Below are positions 17,299 to 27,500 of a DNA stretch of 64,000 nt, one piece after another. The position numbers and the translations under genes are program-made. The DNA is taken from assembly GCA_041389525.1 (NCBI GenBank), contig JAWKRR010000008.1, positions 1 to 64,000 on the forward strand. Direction: 5' to 3'. Within the stretch, counting starts at the first letter, position 1. Each line of letters begins with the position of its first letter. This stretch comes from JACKFB01 sp041389525 (GTDB lineage Bacteria > Myxococcota_A > UBA9042 > PHBI01 > JACKFB01). The notes under the pieces are model-generated. The model was not told the origin of the DNA, made no database searches, and worked only from the letters and a program-made list of their open reading frames with translations.

Positions 17299-18702
17299 TC
17301 AGGGGTTTCGCAGTTCTTGAACCACGGCTTCCATGACCTCGAGGGCGTCGCCGAAGAGCATGGCGGTTCGCTCGTGATAGAAGAGCGGGTTGTCGACGCC
17401 GGCGTAGCCGGAGGCTCTTGAGCGCTTGCAGATGATGGTCTCGCGGGCTTCCCAGACGTGGATGACGGGCATGCCCCAGATGGGGCTCTCGGGGTCGGTC
17501 TCGGCCGCTGGGTTCACGATGTCGTTGGCGCCGACGACCAGGGCGACGTCGGTGCGGGCGAACTCGTCTTGGACCTCGTCCATCTCGAAGACGATGTCGT
17601 AGGGGACGGCGGCTTCGGCCAGCAGGACGTTCATGTGACCCGGGAGGCGACCCGCGACGGGGTGGATGGCGAAGGCGACGTCCACGCGGCGTTCGCGCAG
17701 GAGCTCGGTGATCTGGAAGATGGCGTGCTGGGCGCGGGCGACGGCCATGCCGTAGCCGGGGACGATGACCACGCGGCGCGCGGCCAGGAGCTTCTGCGCC
17801 GTGTCGCGCACGCTGACCTCGCGCGTCTCGGTGGGGGTGTCCGCGCGCGGGCCGCTGGTCGATGGCTTTGACGAGGTCTGGCCGAAGCCGCCCAGCATCA
17901 CGCTGATGATGGAGCGGTTCATCGCGCGGCACATGATGATGCTGAGGATCGCGCCGCTGGAGCCGACCAAAGCACCCGTAATAATGAGCAGATCGTTGCC
18001 CAACATGAAGCCGGCGGCTGCGGCGGTCCAGCCGGAATAGCTGTTGAGCATGGAGACCACCACCGGCATGTCCGCGCCGCCGATGGCCATGACGAGGTGG
18101 ACGCCGAGGAGGCCCGCGAGGCCGACGCAGACCAGCAGCGGGATCAGCCCTGACGTGCCGTCCGCGCTGAGGTAGGGCACCAGCATGGCCAGGGCCAGGC
18201 CCAGCAGAGCGAGGTTGAGCAGGTGGCGGCCTGGGAGCAGCAGCGCCCGCCCGCTCAAGATCCCTTTGAGCTTTCCGAAGGCGACGAGCGAGCCGGTGAA
18301 CGTGATGGCGCCGATGAAGACGTCGAGGAAGACCTCGACCAGGAAGATGCTGCGGGCGGCGCCCTCGTGCCCGGACTCGCCCATGTAGCTGGCGAGGCCT
18401 ACGAGCACCGCGGCGAGGCCGACGAAGCTGTGCAGCATCGCCACAAGCTCGGGCATGGAGGTCATCGCGACCCGCGCCGCCATCACGGCGCCCACGGCCG
18501 CGCCGCCGCCCACCGCCAGCGCGAGCAAGACGTAGCCGCTGCCGCTCGCCGCCCACGCCGTCGCCAGGATCGCGGCCGCCATCCCGACGATCCCGTAGGC
18601 GTTGCCGCGCGCTGCCGTCGCCTGGCTCGACAGCCCGCGCAGGCTCAGGATGAAGAGCACGCTCGCCGCGAGGTACGCGATGATGAGGAGTGATTCCCCC
18701 AA
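17299..18702 (-). CDS. pntB: NAD(P) transhydrogenase subunit beta
   Basis: Membrane and NADP(H)-binding subunit of proton-translocating transhydrogenase, which uses the proton gradient to make NADPH from NADH. The 467 residues, normal for PntB, start with about nine membrane helices (SLLIIAYLAASVLFILSL at the N-terminus; SMPELVAMLHSFVGLAAVLVG, a conserved proton-channel helix near 85), followed by the soluble dIII domain with VVIVPGYGMAVARAQH near 315 and VALVVGANDIVNPAA near 385. The likely start is TTG at 18702, with GGAGG at 18714-18718; no suitable ATG or GTG exists. It begins eight bases after the pntA stop, so the genes form an operon. Confidence 0.9.
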   Translation of the reverse strand: MGESLLIIAYLAASVLFILSLRGLSSQATAARGNAYGIVGMAAAILATAWAASGSGYVLLALAVGGGAAVGAVMAARVAMTSMPELVAMLHSFVGLAAVLVGLASYMGESGHEGAARSIFLVEVFLDVFIGAITFTGSLVAFGKLKGILSGRALLLPGRHLLNLALLGLALAMLVPYLSADGTSGLIPLLVCVGLAGLLGVHLVMAIGGADMPVVVSMLNSYSGWTAAAAGFMLGNDLLIITGALVGSSGAILSIIMCRAMNRSIISVMLGGFGQTSSKPSTSGPRADTPTETREVSVRDTAQKLLAARRVVIVPGYGMAVARAQHAIFQITELLRERRVDVAFAIHPVAGRLPGHMNVLLAEAAVPYDIVFEMDEVQDEFARTDVALVVGANDIVNPAAETDPESPIWGMPVIHVWEARETIICKRSRASGYAGVDNPLFYHERTAMLFGDALEVMEAVVQELRNP

Positions 18703-18710
18703 GGTCTGCG

Positions 18711-20315
18711 CTACCTCCGGAACATGCGCAGCATCCGCTGCGTCACGAGAAAGCCGCCGGCCACGTTGATGGCGGCGAAGAACACGGCGGCGGCCCCAAG
18801 CAGCGTGTCGGCGCTGCCGAGCTCGCCCGAGACGTGCAGCATGCCGCCCAAGATGATGATGCCGCTGATGGCGTTGGTCACGCTCATCAGCGGGGTGTGT
18901 AGCGCCGCGGTCACGCTCCAGATGACCTGCCAGCCGACAAAGCAGGCGAGCACGAAGACGGTGAGGTGCTGGAGAAACTGCGTGAGCGCGGGGCTCGCCG
19001 GGATGGCGTCGGCGTAGGCGCGCAGGCCCACCCAGACCGCGGCGAGGCAGAGGGCGACCAGCCAGCCTCGGCCGGCGCGCGGGGCCGCCACGACCTTGCT
19101 CGGCGGCGACGGCGGCGCGGTCGGCGCAGCGGCGGCGGGTTCGGGCGACTTCGGGACGGCCGCCGGCGCGACCGGGGTCGGCCGAGCCGGCGGCGGCCAC
19201 AGCACCTCGCCCTCGTGCAAGACCGTCGCGCCGCGCACGATCTCGTCGGTGAGGTCGACCCGAAACTGTGAGGCGTCGCCTAGCAATTCGACGAGGTTGA
19301 CGATGTTCTGGGCGTAGAGTTGGCTCGCCGTCGTCGCCGCGCGGCTCACCAGGTCGGTGTAGCCCACGACCTGCACGCCCGCGTGCTCGATGACCTCGCC
19401 GGCCTGGGTGAGCTCGCAGTTGCCGCCCTGCTCCGCCGCCAAGTCCACGACGACGCTGCCGGGCCGCATGGCCTCGACCATGTCGCGGGTCCACAAGAGC
19501 GGCGCCTTCTTCCCCGGCACCAGGGCCGTGGTGATGACGACGTCCAGCTCCGGCGCCTCGGCCCGAAAGAGCGCCATCTCCGCCTCGATGAAGGCCGCGC
19601 TCATCTCCTTGGCGTAGCCGCCCTTGCCCTCCCCGTCCTCGACCAGCGGGACCTCAAGGCAGCTCGCGCCGAGGCTCTGCACCTGCTCGCGCACCGCCGG
19701 CCGCGTGTCGAAGGCCCGCACGACCGCGCCCATGGCCCGCGCGGTGGCGATGGCCTGCAGCCCGGCCACGCCTGCCCCGATGACCAGCACCCGCGCCGGC
19801 GCCAGCTTGCCCGCCGCGGTGATCTGCCCGGTGAAGAAGCGACCAAACCGGCTCGCCGCCTCGACCACCGCCCGATAACCCGCGATGTTCGCCATGGAGC
19901 TGAGCGCGTCCATCGACTGCGCGCGGGTAATGCGCGGCACCTGGTCCATGGCGATGACGGTCGCCCTCCGCGAGCGCAGCCGCTCGACCAGGTCGACCTG
20001 AGTCGCCGGCCAGATGAACGAGATCAAGCGCCCGCCCGCCCGCAACAGCTCCGCCTCGTGCCGCCCCAGCTCGGGGTGACCCTCGGGCTCCCGCACCTTC
20101 AGCACCAGGTCGCTGCCCGCCCAGATCCGCTCAGGATCCGCCTCGATCTGCGCCCCGGCGGCCGCATAGTCGGCGTCCGAAAAGCGCGCGCCCAACCCCG
20201 CGCCAGACTCGATGGCCACCTCAAAGCCCATGCCCACGAGCTGCCGCACGCTGTCGGGGGTCGCCGCGACACGGCGCTCTCCGGGGTGGACCTCCCGCGG
20301 CACTCCCAGCTTCAT
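18711..20315 (-). CDS. pntA: NAD(P) transhydrogenase subunit alpha
   Basis: NAD(H)-binding subunit of the proton-translocating transhydrogenase. The 534-residue chain has the dI domain (LGVPREVHPGERRVAATP at the N-terminus, RAQSMDALSSMANIAGYRAV near 135, VIGAGVAGLQAIATARAMGA near 180), then an unusually Pro/Ala-rich linker (about 375-415), then the C-terminal membrane segment with several helices. This is the single-chain PntA seen in proteobacteria rather than the split PntAA/PntAB form. The ATG at 20315 has GGGAGAAG upstream and matches the conserved family start; the frame extends nine codons further without support. pntB follows directly. Confidence 0.92.
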   Translation of the reverse strand: MKLGVPREVHPGERRVAATPDSVRQLVGMGFEVAIESGAGLGARFSDADYAAAGAQIEADPERIWAGSDLVLKVREPEGHPELGRHEAELLRAGGRLISFIWPATQVDLVERLRSRRATVIAMDQVPRITRAQSMDALSSMANIAGYRAVVEAASRFGRFFTGQITAAGKLAPARVLVIGAGVAGLQAIATARAMGAVVRAFDTRPAVREQVQSLGASCLEVPLVEDGEGKGGYAKEMSAAFIEAEMALFRAEAPELDVVITTALVPGKKAPLLWTRDMVEAMRPGSVVVDLAAEQGGNCELTQAGEVIEHAGVQVVGYTDLVSRAATTASQLYAQNIVNLVELLGDASQFRVDLTDEIVRGATVLHEGEVLWPPPARPTPVAPAAVPKSPEPAAAAPTAPPSPPSKVVAAPRAGRGWLVALCLAAVWVGLRAYADAIPASPALTQFLQHLTVFVLACFVGWQVIWSVTAALHTPLMSVTNAISGIIILGGMLHVSGELGSADTLLGAAAVFFAAINVAGGFLVTQRMLRMFRR

Positions 20316-20392
20316 GGGTTGCTTCTCCCGGCGGCTGCCCAACCTTGACGCGCCGAGGGCCGCGTCAGGCGTCTGTCACCGCGCCTCGCCCG

Positions 20393-23300
20393 TCACTTCG
20401 ACGGGTCCGCGAGGTTCCGCCACAGCCGCACCGCATCCTCGACCGTGTCGTACAGCAAGGCATACACGTTGCCCTCAGGACTCACCAGGGGCGGCGTGAG
20501 GAAATCCCCGACCAGCGCCGGAAGCGTCCAACACTTCTCCGTCGGTGGCAGCGAGCAGATCGTGAAGGGACCGCCCGAGGTCGTGCGGTACGCGGCCCCC
20601 CACAGCACGGTCTGCTTCGTGTCCGAGTGCAGCGGCAGCAGCTCGGCGAGGCCGGTGCGCCACGGGGTGAAGACACCGGCGACCACGCGGCCGTAAGTCA
20701 CGCCGCCCGGCGGATTGAACGCCAGCCACGAGTCCCCGCTGATCGGGTGGATGGCGCGGGCGTAGACGGGCCCCGTCATCGACGGCGCGACCACGGTGCC
20801 GTTGGACGCGGTGACGCGCCCGAGCCCGAAGGTGCCGTCTACCTTCTTGTAGTCGACCCAGATCCCGCCGTTGCTGTCTGCGCTCTGAGGCGTCAGCAGC
20901 GCCGCGCCCTGGTTCTCGGCGCTGTCGAAGAACTTCGTCGCCAGCGCGACGCCGCCGGACACAGAGACCTGGTAGATGCCCTTCTTCTCGCCGTCGATGC
21001 CCAAGACCGTGACGTCGCCCTTCGCGGTCAGGGCGGCCTTGCCGGGTCTCGAAGCAGCTGCGGTGCGTAGCCGCTCCCCGTGCTGACCAGCCCGACCACG
21101 TAGTGCTGTGGCGTGCAGGACGTGCGCGTAGAAATTCCCGTCGGGCGAGTCGTCAAACCAGGCCCCCTTGGGCGTGGTGGTCGTCCCCGCCGGGACCCCG
21201 CCGTAGGTGCCGGCGGCCACCACGGGCCCCTTGGCCACGCACGCCACGAGCTCGCCGCTCACCCCGGCCTGGGCGTCGCGCCCGACCGCGCCCAAGAACC
21301 CGCGCGCGCCTGGCTGAAACACCGTCTTGAAGGTGTTGCTGCACGCCCAACCCAGCTCCTCGACGACTAGGCCGGCCCCGTCCCACCAGTACGCGGTGGT
21401 GGTGCCGTCGCCCTCGTCCATGACCGTGTAGACCTCGTTCCCGGCGACGTAGAAGCTGGCGTCGCGCGGGTCGGCCGCGAAGGGGATCTCCGAGTCGTTG
21501 CTCTTCGAGTTCCACCACCCGACGTTCCGCGAGGTGGCGCCGAGGTACTCGAACCACCACTGCCCGTTGGCGGTCAGCGCGTAATCGAGCAGCTTGTCGG
21601 GCGCGCACGAGGTCCCGCCCACGATGGAGTGCGAGGCCCCGATGGCGCCGTCGACCATCTGGACCAGCCGCGGCGGGTCATTGACCAGCTTCCGAACGCA
21701 GTACCAGGGGTTCCCGCTCGCGTCGTTCGGCATCGCCCCGAGGTAGCGGAGCTCCGCGTGGGCGTCCCCCAGTCCGCCGGCGATCTTCCCGTTCTGACCA
21801 AAGGCCTGCAACGAGATGAGCGAGGTGCTGCTCGCCACCGGCTGGTAGACGACGCCGTTCTTCGCCACGACCACGCCGTGACCGACCGAGTCGACGAAGG
21901 CCTTGCCGCTGGCCTGCTGAATGACCTGCTGGCCGAAGAGCACGTGGAGCTTCAGGCGAGTCTGCAGCAGCGTGGTCCCATCGAGGATGTCGGTGAGGAC
22001 CACCGGCTGGTCCAGCTCCGCCGCGGTGATGCCGCCGACGTTGGGCGAGAACTTCCCGTCGACCACGCGGTCGAAGCGCCCGCTGCTGCCGAAATCCACT
22101 GACATGAAGGCTTCGCTGCCCTGGGCGACAAAGGGCGCCGCGATGAGCGACGTGAGGCTCGGCGTGAACCAGCCCGGGAGCACCTGCAGGTCGTCGACGT
22201 TCTGAAGCGTCAGCAAGCCCGGCGGGTCGCAGGCGCCGGTCGCCAGCGTGCAGTCGAGCTCCTCGACGAAGGCGACGGCCAACCCGCCAGCCCGCGCCGC
22301 TCCCACCGCTTGCGTCGCCGCGCCCAGCGGGTACAGCGCCTCGGGCAGCGTCTCGAAATCGTCGCAGGCGAGGCCGATGGTGTCGCCGTCGAGGTCGGCC
22401 TGGCTCGCGTTGGCCAGTCGCGGGCAGTTGTCGACCGCGTCGAGGGCGCCGTCGTTGTCATCGTCCGGGTCACAGACGTCGCCAAGGGTGTCGCCGTCGA
22501 GGTTCGCCTGGTCCAGGTTGGCGATCTTCGGGCAGTTGTCTTGCCCGTCGAGGCGCGTGTCGTTGTCGTCATCGGGGTCACAGGGATCGCCCAGCCCATC
22601 TTTGTCCGTGTCGGTCTGGTCGGGCGAGTTCAGCGCTGGGCAGGTGTCGACGTCGCCGCACACCTTGTCGCCGTCCTTGTCGTTGTCCTTGTCGAAGGGG
22701 CACACGTCACAGACGTCGCCGATCCCGTCGTTGTCGCTGTCTTTCTGGTCGGGGTTGCTCTTCGCCGGGCAGTTGTCGTCATTGGCGCACTCGCCGTCCC
22801 CGTCCTTGTCGTTGTCGGCGTCGAACGGGCACACGTCGCACGCGTCGCCCGCCTTGTCGCCGTCCGAGTCGAGCTGGTCTTTATTGGCGTCCAACGGGCA
22901 GTTGTCCTCGCAGACGGTGTCGCCGTCGTCGTCCAAGCCCGCCTTGTTCGGGCACGAATCGCACACGTCCCCGACCTTGTCCTTGTCGGTGTCCTTCTGG
23001 TCGGCGTTCCAGTCGTTCGGGCAGTTGTCCTTGTCCCCGCAGTGCTCGTCCCCATCGATGTCGTCGTCGGGGTCGAGCAGGCACTTGTCGCAGACGTCGC
23101 CGGCGCCGTCGTTGTCGGAGTCCTCCTGGAACTGGTTTGCCTTGGTCGGGCAGTTGTCCAGCGGCTCCGGCACCCCGTCCTCGTCCTGGTCGTTTCGCGG
23201 GTCGGTAACCCAGTCGTCGCACGCGTCGCCGAACGCGTCGCCATCCGCGTTCTCCTGGCCTTCGTTCGAGATCTTCGGGCAGTTGTCGACGTCGCCGCAG

Positions 23301-24049
23301 TGCTCGTCGCCGTCCTCGTCGTTCTTCGGGTCGTTCTTGCAGAAGTCGCAGATGTCGCCCGCGCCGTCCTTGTCCGTGTCCGCCTGGTCGCTGTTCGCGT
23401 TCAGCGGGCAATTGTCGGGCCCGTCCTGACACCCCGTCGTCGCGCCGAGCTCGCCGCCGCCGTCGCAGATGCCGTCGCCGTCCGTGTCCGCGACATCGGG
23501 CTTGGTGCCCAGGGCCGCCTCGGCCGCGTTGCTGACCCCGTCGCCGTCGATGTCGTCGTCTTGCTCGTCGGGTCGCTGGTCGCGGTCCTCGTCGTTCTGC
23601 ACGAAGATCTGCACCGACAGCCGCGTGGTCTGAGGCGGCGCCCCGTCGTCGGTCGCGACAAACACCACCGTGAACTCGCGCGTGCCGTCGACGAGGTTCG
23701 TCGTGTCGGCGTCGGGCCGCCACCGGAAGCGCCCGGACGCCTTGTCGAAGGTCGCCTTGTCGGGCTTGCCCTCGACCGAGATGTCGATGGCGTCGGAGTC
23801 AGGGTCCGAGACCTTGACGTCGAAGGACATCTCCACGCCCTCGACGCCGGTGCGCGCGGACAGGGCGATGGGCTGAACGATGGGCGCGCGGTTGGTCGTC
23901 ACGTCGCTCGCGGTGTCGCCGACCGCGTCGCCCGTGTCGCCATCGCTGGGGTCGGAAGGCACGCTGATCTCGCCGCAGGCCACGAGCGCGAGGGCGCACG
24001 CGACGGCCGCGCCCCACTTCAACCAAGTCATCCGCCCCGTCCCCATCAT
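20393..24049 (-). CDS. lipoprotein with cadherin-like domain and thrombospondin type 3 repeats
   Basis: Predicted surface lipoprotein of about 1,218 residues. The signal peptide ends in a clear lipobox (ALALVAC, about residue 20-26). A cadherin/Ig-like domain follows (about 55-170, with DVKVSDPDSDAIDI). Then come about twelve thrombospondin type 3 calcium-binding repeats (about 180-565) of the form DNCPxxxNxDQxDxDxDGxGDxCD. The C-terminal 650 residues look like a large beta-propeller of unknown family. The start is uncertain: ATGs at 24049/24046 with GAAGGTGG upstream give a normal signal peptide, while an ATG at 24133 overlaps the stop of the upstream OmpA frame (ATGA) but would add 28 odd residues. 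The overlap suggests co-translation with the giant upstream gene. Confidence 0.78.
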   Translation of the reverse strand: MMGTGRMTWLKWGAAVACALALVACGEISVPSDPSDGDTGDAVGDTASDVTTNRAPIVQPIALSARTGVEGVEMSFDVKVSDPDSDAIDISVEGKPDKATFDKASGRFRWRPDADTTNLVDGTREFTVVFVATDDGAPPQTTRLSVQIFVQNDEDRDQRPDEQDDDIDGDGVSNAAEAALGTKPDVADTDGDGICDGGGELGATTGCQDGPDNCPLNANSDQADTDKDGAGDICDFCKNDPKNDEDGDEHCGDVDNCPKISNEGQENADGDAFGDACDDWVTDPRNDQDEDGVPEPLDNCPTKANQFQEDSDNDGAGDVCDKCLLDPDDDIDGDEHCGDKDNCPNDWNADQKDTDKDKVGDVCDSCPNKAGLDDDGDTVCEDNCPLDANKDQLDSDGDKAGDACDVCPFDADNDKDGDGECANDDNCPAKSNPDQKDSDNDGIGDVCDVCPFDKDNDKDGDKVCGDVDTCPALNSPDQTDTDKDGLGDPCDPDDDNDTRLDGQDNCPKIANLDQANLDGDTLGDVCDPDDDNDGALDAVDNCPRLANASQADLDGDTIGLACDDFETLPEALYPLGAATQAVGAARAGGLAVAFVEELDCTLATGACDPPGLLTLQNVDDLQVLPGWFTPSLTSLIAAPFVAQGSEAFMSVDFGSSGRFDRVVDGKFSPNVGGITAAELDQPVVLTDILDGTTLLQTRLKLHVLFGQQVIQQASGKAFVDSVGHGVVVAKNGVVYQPVASSTSLISLQAFGQNGKIAGGLGDAHAELRYLGAMPNDASGNPWYCVRKLVNDPPRLVQMVDGAIGASHSIVGGTSCAPDKLLDYALTANGQWWFEYLGATSRNVGWWNSKSNDSEIPFAADPRDASFYVAGNEVYTVMDEGDGTTTAYWWDGAGLVVEELGWACSNTFKTVFQPGARGFLGAVGRDAQAGVSGELVACVAKGPVVAAGTYGGVPAGTTTTPKGAWFDDSPDGNFYAHVLHATALRGRAGQHGERLRTAAASRPGKAALTAKGDVTVLGIDGEKKGIYQVSVSGGVALATKFFDSAENQGAALLTPQSADSNGGIWVDYKKVDGTFGLGRVTASNGTVVAPSMTGPVYARAIHPISGDSWLAFNPPGGVTYGRVVAGVFTPWRTGLAELLPLHSDTKQTVLWGAAYRTTSGGPFTICSLPPTEKCWTLPALVGDFLTPPLVSPEGNVYALLYDTVEDAVRLWRNLADPSK
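22380..23540 (-). repeat. coding tandem array of thrombospondin type 3 repeats
   Basis: Degenerate units with recurring DNA cores such as GTCGCCGTC and GGGCAGTTGTC on the plus strand encode aspartate-rich calcium-binding repeats with paired cysteines. The repetition lies in the protein pattern; unit length varies. Confidence 0.75.
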
Positions 24050-24129
24050 ACGCCACCTTCTGTCCGTCGGAGCTTCCACCGCAATGAGGCCGCGACTCGA
24101 GGCCGCGCCGGGCAGGCTCATCTGCAATT

Positions 24130-24543
24130 TCATGGTGCCACGCGGCAGCGGTCCCCGAGCTTCAAGGCGAAGTCGACGCGCCGGTTGCCGTCCGGAGCGG
24201 CCGCACCGTCGGCTCGCGGCTCAGCGTCACCCAGGCCGCCGGCGACCATCTGGGAGCGGCTCAGGCCCAGCTCCGCGAGGTAGTCGACCACGGCCTTGGC
24301 CCGCTCGCGCGAGAGCACGAGGCCGGCGACCGGGCCGCCCTCCTGGTCCGAGTGCCCATTGACCAGCAGACGGTCGATGTACGACGTGGACAGCACCTTG
24401 GACGCCACCTCGTTCAGCGCCCGGATGGCCGCTTCGTTCAGCCCGGTGCTGTCTTTGCTGAAGAGCACCACGTCGTCGATGCGGGCGTCACAATCTCGCG
24501 GCCGCGGGGCCGGCTTGGCCGACAACACCGCCACCGCCGAGCC
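24130..24543 (-). CDS. OmpA-family peptidoglycan-binding domain, C-terminal end of the giant protein (after frameshift)
   Basis: About 137 residues that continue the protein of 24438-33497 in a different frame. They show the OmpA C-terminal fold in order: VVLFSKDSTGLNEAAIRALNEVA, then IDRLLVNGHSDQEG (the NGHSD motif that contacts diaminopimelate in peptidoglycan), LSRERAKAVVDYLAELGLSRSQM and RRVDFALKL. It has no ribosome site or signal peptide of its own, so it is the missing end of the upstream barrel protein rather than a separate gene. Its stop overlaps an ATG at 24133 (ATGA). Confidence 0.78.
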   Translation of the reverse strand, partial: GSAVAVLSAKPAPRPRDCDARIDDVVLFSKDSTGLNEAAIRALNEVASKVLSTSYIDRLLVNGHSDQEGGPVAGLVLSRERAKAVVDYLAELGLSRSQMVAGGLGDAEPRADGAAAPDGNRRVDFALKLGDRCRVAP

Positions 24544-27500
24544 GGGGGCGTGTCCGGGCAGCCGTCGCCGTCCTGGAACCCGTTGTAGGTCTCGGGCAGC
24601 AGCGGGCAGCGGTCCACCCGGTCGGGGATGCCGTCGCCGTCCCGGTCCTCGATGGCGATCTCGTCCGGACAGCCGTCGTGGTCCTGGAAATCGTTGAAGT
24701 CCTCGGGCTTGTTCGGGCAGCGGTCCCGGTCGTCGGGGATGCCGTCCTGGTCGTTGTCCTCGTCGGGGCAGCCGTCGGTGTCGGCGAACCCGTCGCGGTC
24801 CTCAGGAGCGAAGGGGCACTTGTCCTCGCCGTCGGGGATTCCGTCGCCGTCTTCGTCTTTCGCGCCCGGCGCCCACTGAAGCCCGGCCACGAAGCGAAAG
24901 GTCGGCGTCCCGATCCCCTTCACCAGGCCCGGCCCCGCCGCGGCCTGCACGGAGAGGCCAGGGATGACCGACCACTTCGGCCCCACCAGCAGCTCGAGGG
25001 TGGTGGTCGACTCCGAGCTGAAGAACTCAGCCAGCGGCGTGCGGCCAAAGAGCTCGGCGGAGAGCGTCACGATCTCGGGCGCTACGAAGACCTCGAGCCC
25101 AAGGCCATAAGTGAACTCATGGCTGAACTTCGTCTCCAAGAAGGTCGACGACTTCGAGCGCAGCCGCGTGCCCAGGTTCAGGCTCAGCACGGTGCGCGTG
25201 GTGCGGAAGTCGGTGATCAGCCCGACGAGGCCGCCCACCCCCGGGTCGCCTCGGAACTGGTCGCCGTCGCCGATGGGGATCGTCACCCCACCGCTCACGC
25301 CGAGCCCAAACCCGCCCATGCGGTTATTGAGGATCCGCCCACGCGCCCGGACGATCATGTCGCCGAGGCCGGCGCCGCTGACCGGCGTGATGGACGTGTT
25401 GTCCTTGCCGCTCTGCATCACGACGGCGAAGGGCACGTGGATCTCGAGCTGCGCGTATTCGAAGAGCCCGACACCCACGTCGAGATTGAGGAACTGCGCC
25501 TGATCGACGAGCTTCTCGTGGTGGCCGCCGACCCGCAGGCTGAGGCTGTCGTCCTCGAGCGCGTAGAGTAGCGAGGCGTACACACTCCAGGCCGGCGCGA
25601 CCAAGGACTGCTCGACCGACCAGACCCGGTGCTGGCCGCCGACAGGGAAGAAGTTCTGGATGTTCGCGTTGCCCACGGCGGGCGGCGAGGTCTGGGCCTG
25701 CGCGGCCGGCGCCGGCGCCAGCGTCGCGGCCAGCAGCAGCGCGCTGAGCAGCCCGGCGAGCCGACGCCGCCTCAGCGCCAGCAGGCCGAGGATCGCCAGC
25801 CCGAGGATCACCGCCAAGCCGCCGCCGCCACTCGACGCGCAGCCTGTGAAGTTCTCGCCCTCGAGCACGGCCCCGGTGAAGTCGTCGCTGGGCTCGTTCG
25901 GGTCGGTGCCGCGCTCGACCTCGTAGCCGTCCTCGACGCCGCCGCCGTCGGTGTCCACGTTCAGCGGGTCGGTCGGCAGCCAGGGGGTGGTCCCCTGGAC
26001 CTCGATCTTGTCGTTGAGCCCGTCGCCGTCGGTGTCCACGTTCTTCGGGTCGGTCTTGTACTTCAGCAGCTCGTCGCGGTCGGTCAGCCCGTCGCCGTCG
26101 GTGTCCGTCAGCCCGTCACGCGGGTCGTTCGGGTCGCCCTCGCCCTCGTCGATTCGCCCGTTGGCGTCGTTGTCCTCGCCGGGCTGTGCCTCGCACACGA
26201 AGGCCACCGCGGTCGGCCCGTCGCACACCCCGTCGTTGTCGCTGTCGGCGGCGCGCGGGTCGGTGGTCGTCGTCGGGTCGAGGTCCGGCTGGAAGATCGA
26301 CGTGTCCGTCATGGGGCCGCCCACCGTCAGCCCGAACTCGGTCCCGTCTTGCAGGCCGTCGCCGTCGGTGTCCGAGGCCCGCGGGTTGGTCCCCAGCGTC
26401 AACTCCTGAGCGTCCGACAGCCCATCCTCGTCGCTGTCGGCGTCCTTGGCGTCGGTGCCCAACGACTTCGCAGCGCACGCGTCGCTCTCGGTGCTGGGTG
26501 CCGCGCAGCAGCTTCCGCCGGGCTTGCTGGACGCCGGGCAGCACCGAGCGAGCCGGCAGCAATCCTCGAGCGCGCCGCCCTCCTCGCAGTCGTTGATCTG
26601 GTCGTCGTCGTCGTCGTCGTCGACGCAGTTCAGCACGCCGTCCTGGTCGAAATCGAGGATCTGGTCCGGCGTCGGCTCCGACGCCTTGTTGCGGGGGTCG
26701 GTCCCACAGGCCAGCTCGGCCGTGTCATCGACGCCGTCGTTGTCATCGTCCGGGTCGAGGCAGCTGAGGATGCCGTCCTCGTCCTGATCCAGAAGGTCGC
26801 CCAGGGATGGCGTCGACGAGTTCGACAGCGGGTCGAAGCCGCAGAAGGACTCGACGCCGTCAGCCACCTTGTCGCCGTCGGTGTCGATCTGCTGGCCGTC
26901 GCAGGTCCCGTTCTTGTCCTTGTCCACGGGGAAGCTCGCCGGGTTCAGCGGGTCGGTGGCGCAGGCGCGCTCATAGCCGTCCAGCGCCGGGTTGCCCGCG
27001 TCGTCGAAGTCGGCGTCGCTGTTCGGGTCGACCGGGCTTGTCTCCAGGGCGCCGGTGCTGCCGTTGGCGTCGACGTCCTCGGCCCCGTCCGGCAGGCCGT
27101 CGGCGTCCGTGTCGGCCAAGAGCGGGTCAGACGGGATGCACCCACCCGCCGCCGTCCGGTAGCAGCTGTCGACCTCGACGCCGTCGCTCAGCCCGTCGCC
27201 GTCGGTGTCTTTCTTCTTCGGCGAGGTCTCGTCGACGTCGATGACCCCGTTCTGGTTGGCGTCCTCTACCCCGTCACCCAGCCCGTCGCCGTCGGTGTCC
27301 TTGAGCCGCGGGTTCGTGCCCAGCATCGCCTCGAGCACGTCGCTCAGGTTGTCCCCGTCGTCGTCGTCGTCGACGCAGTTGGCCTGGCCGTCGTTGTCCG
27401 TGTCCGCTAGGTCGCTCTCCAGCGGCCGCTCGGCGCCGTCCAGCGGGTTGGTCCCACACAGGATCTCCGCCGCGTCCGGGCTGCCGTCACCGTCGTCGTC

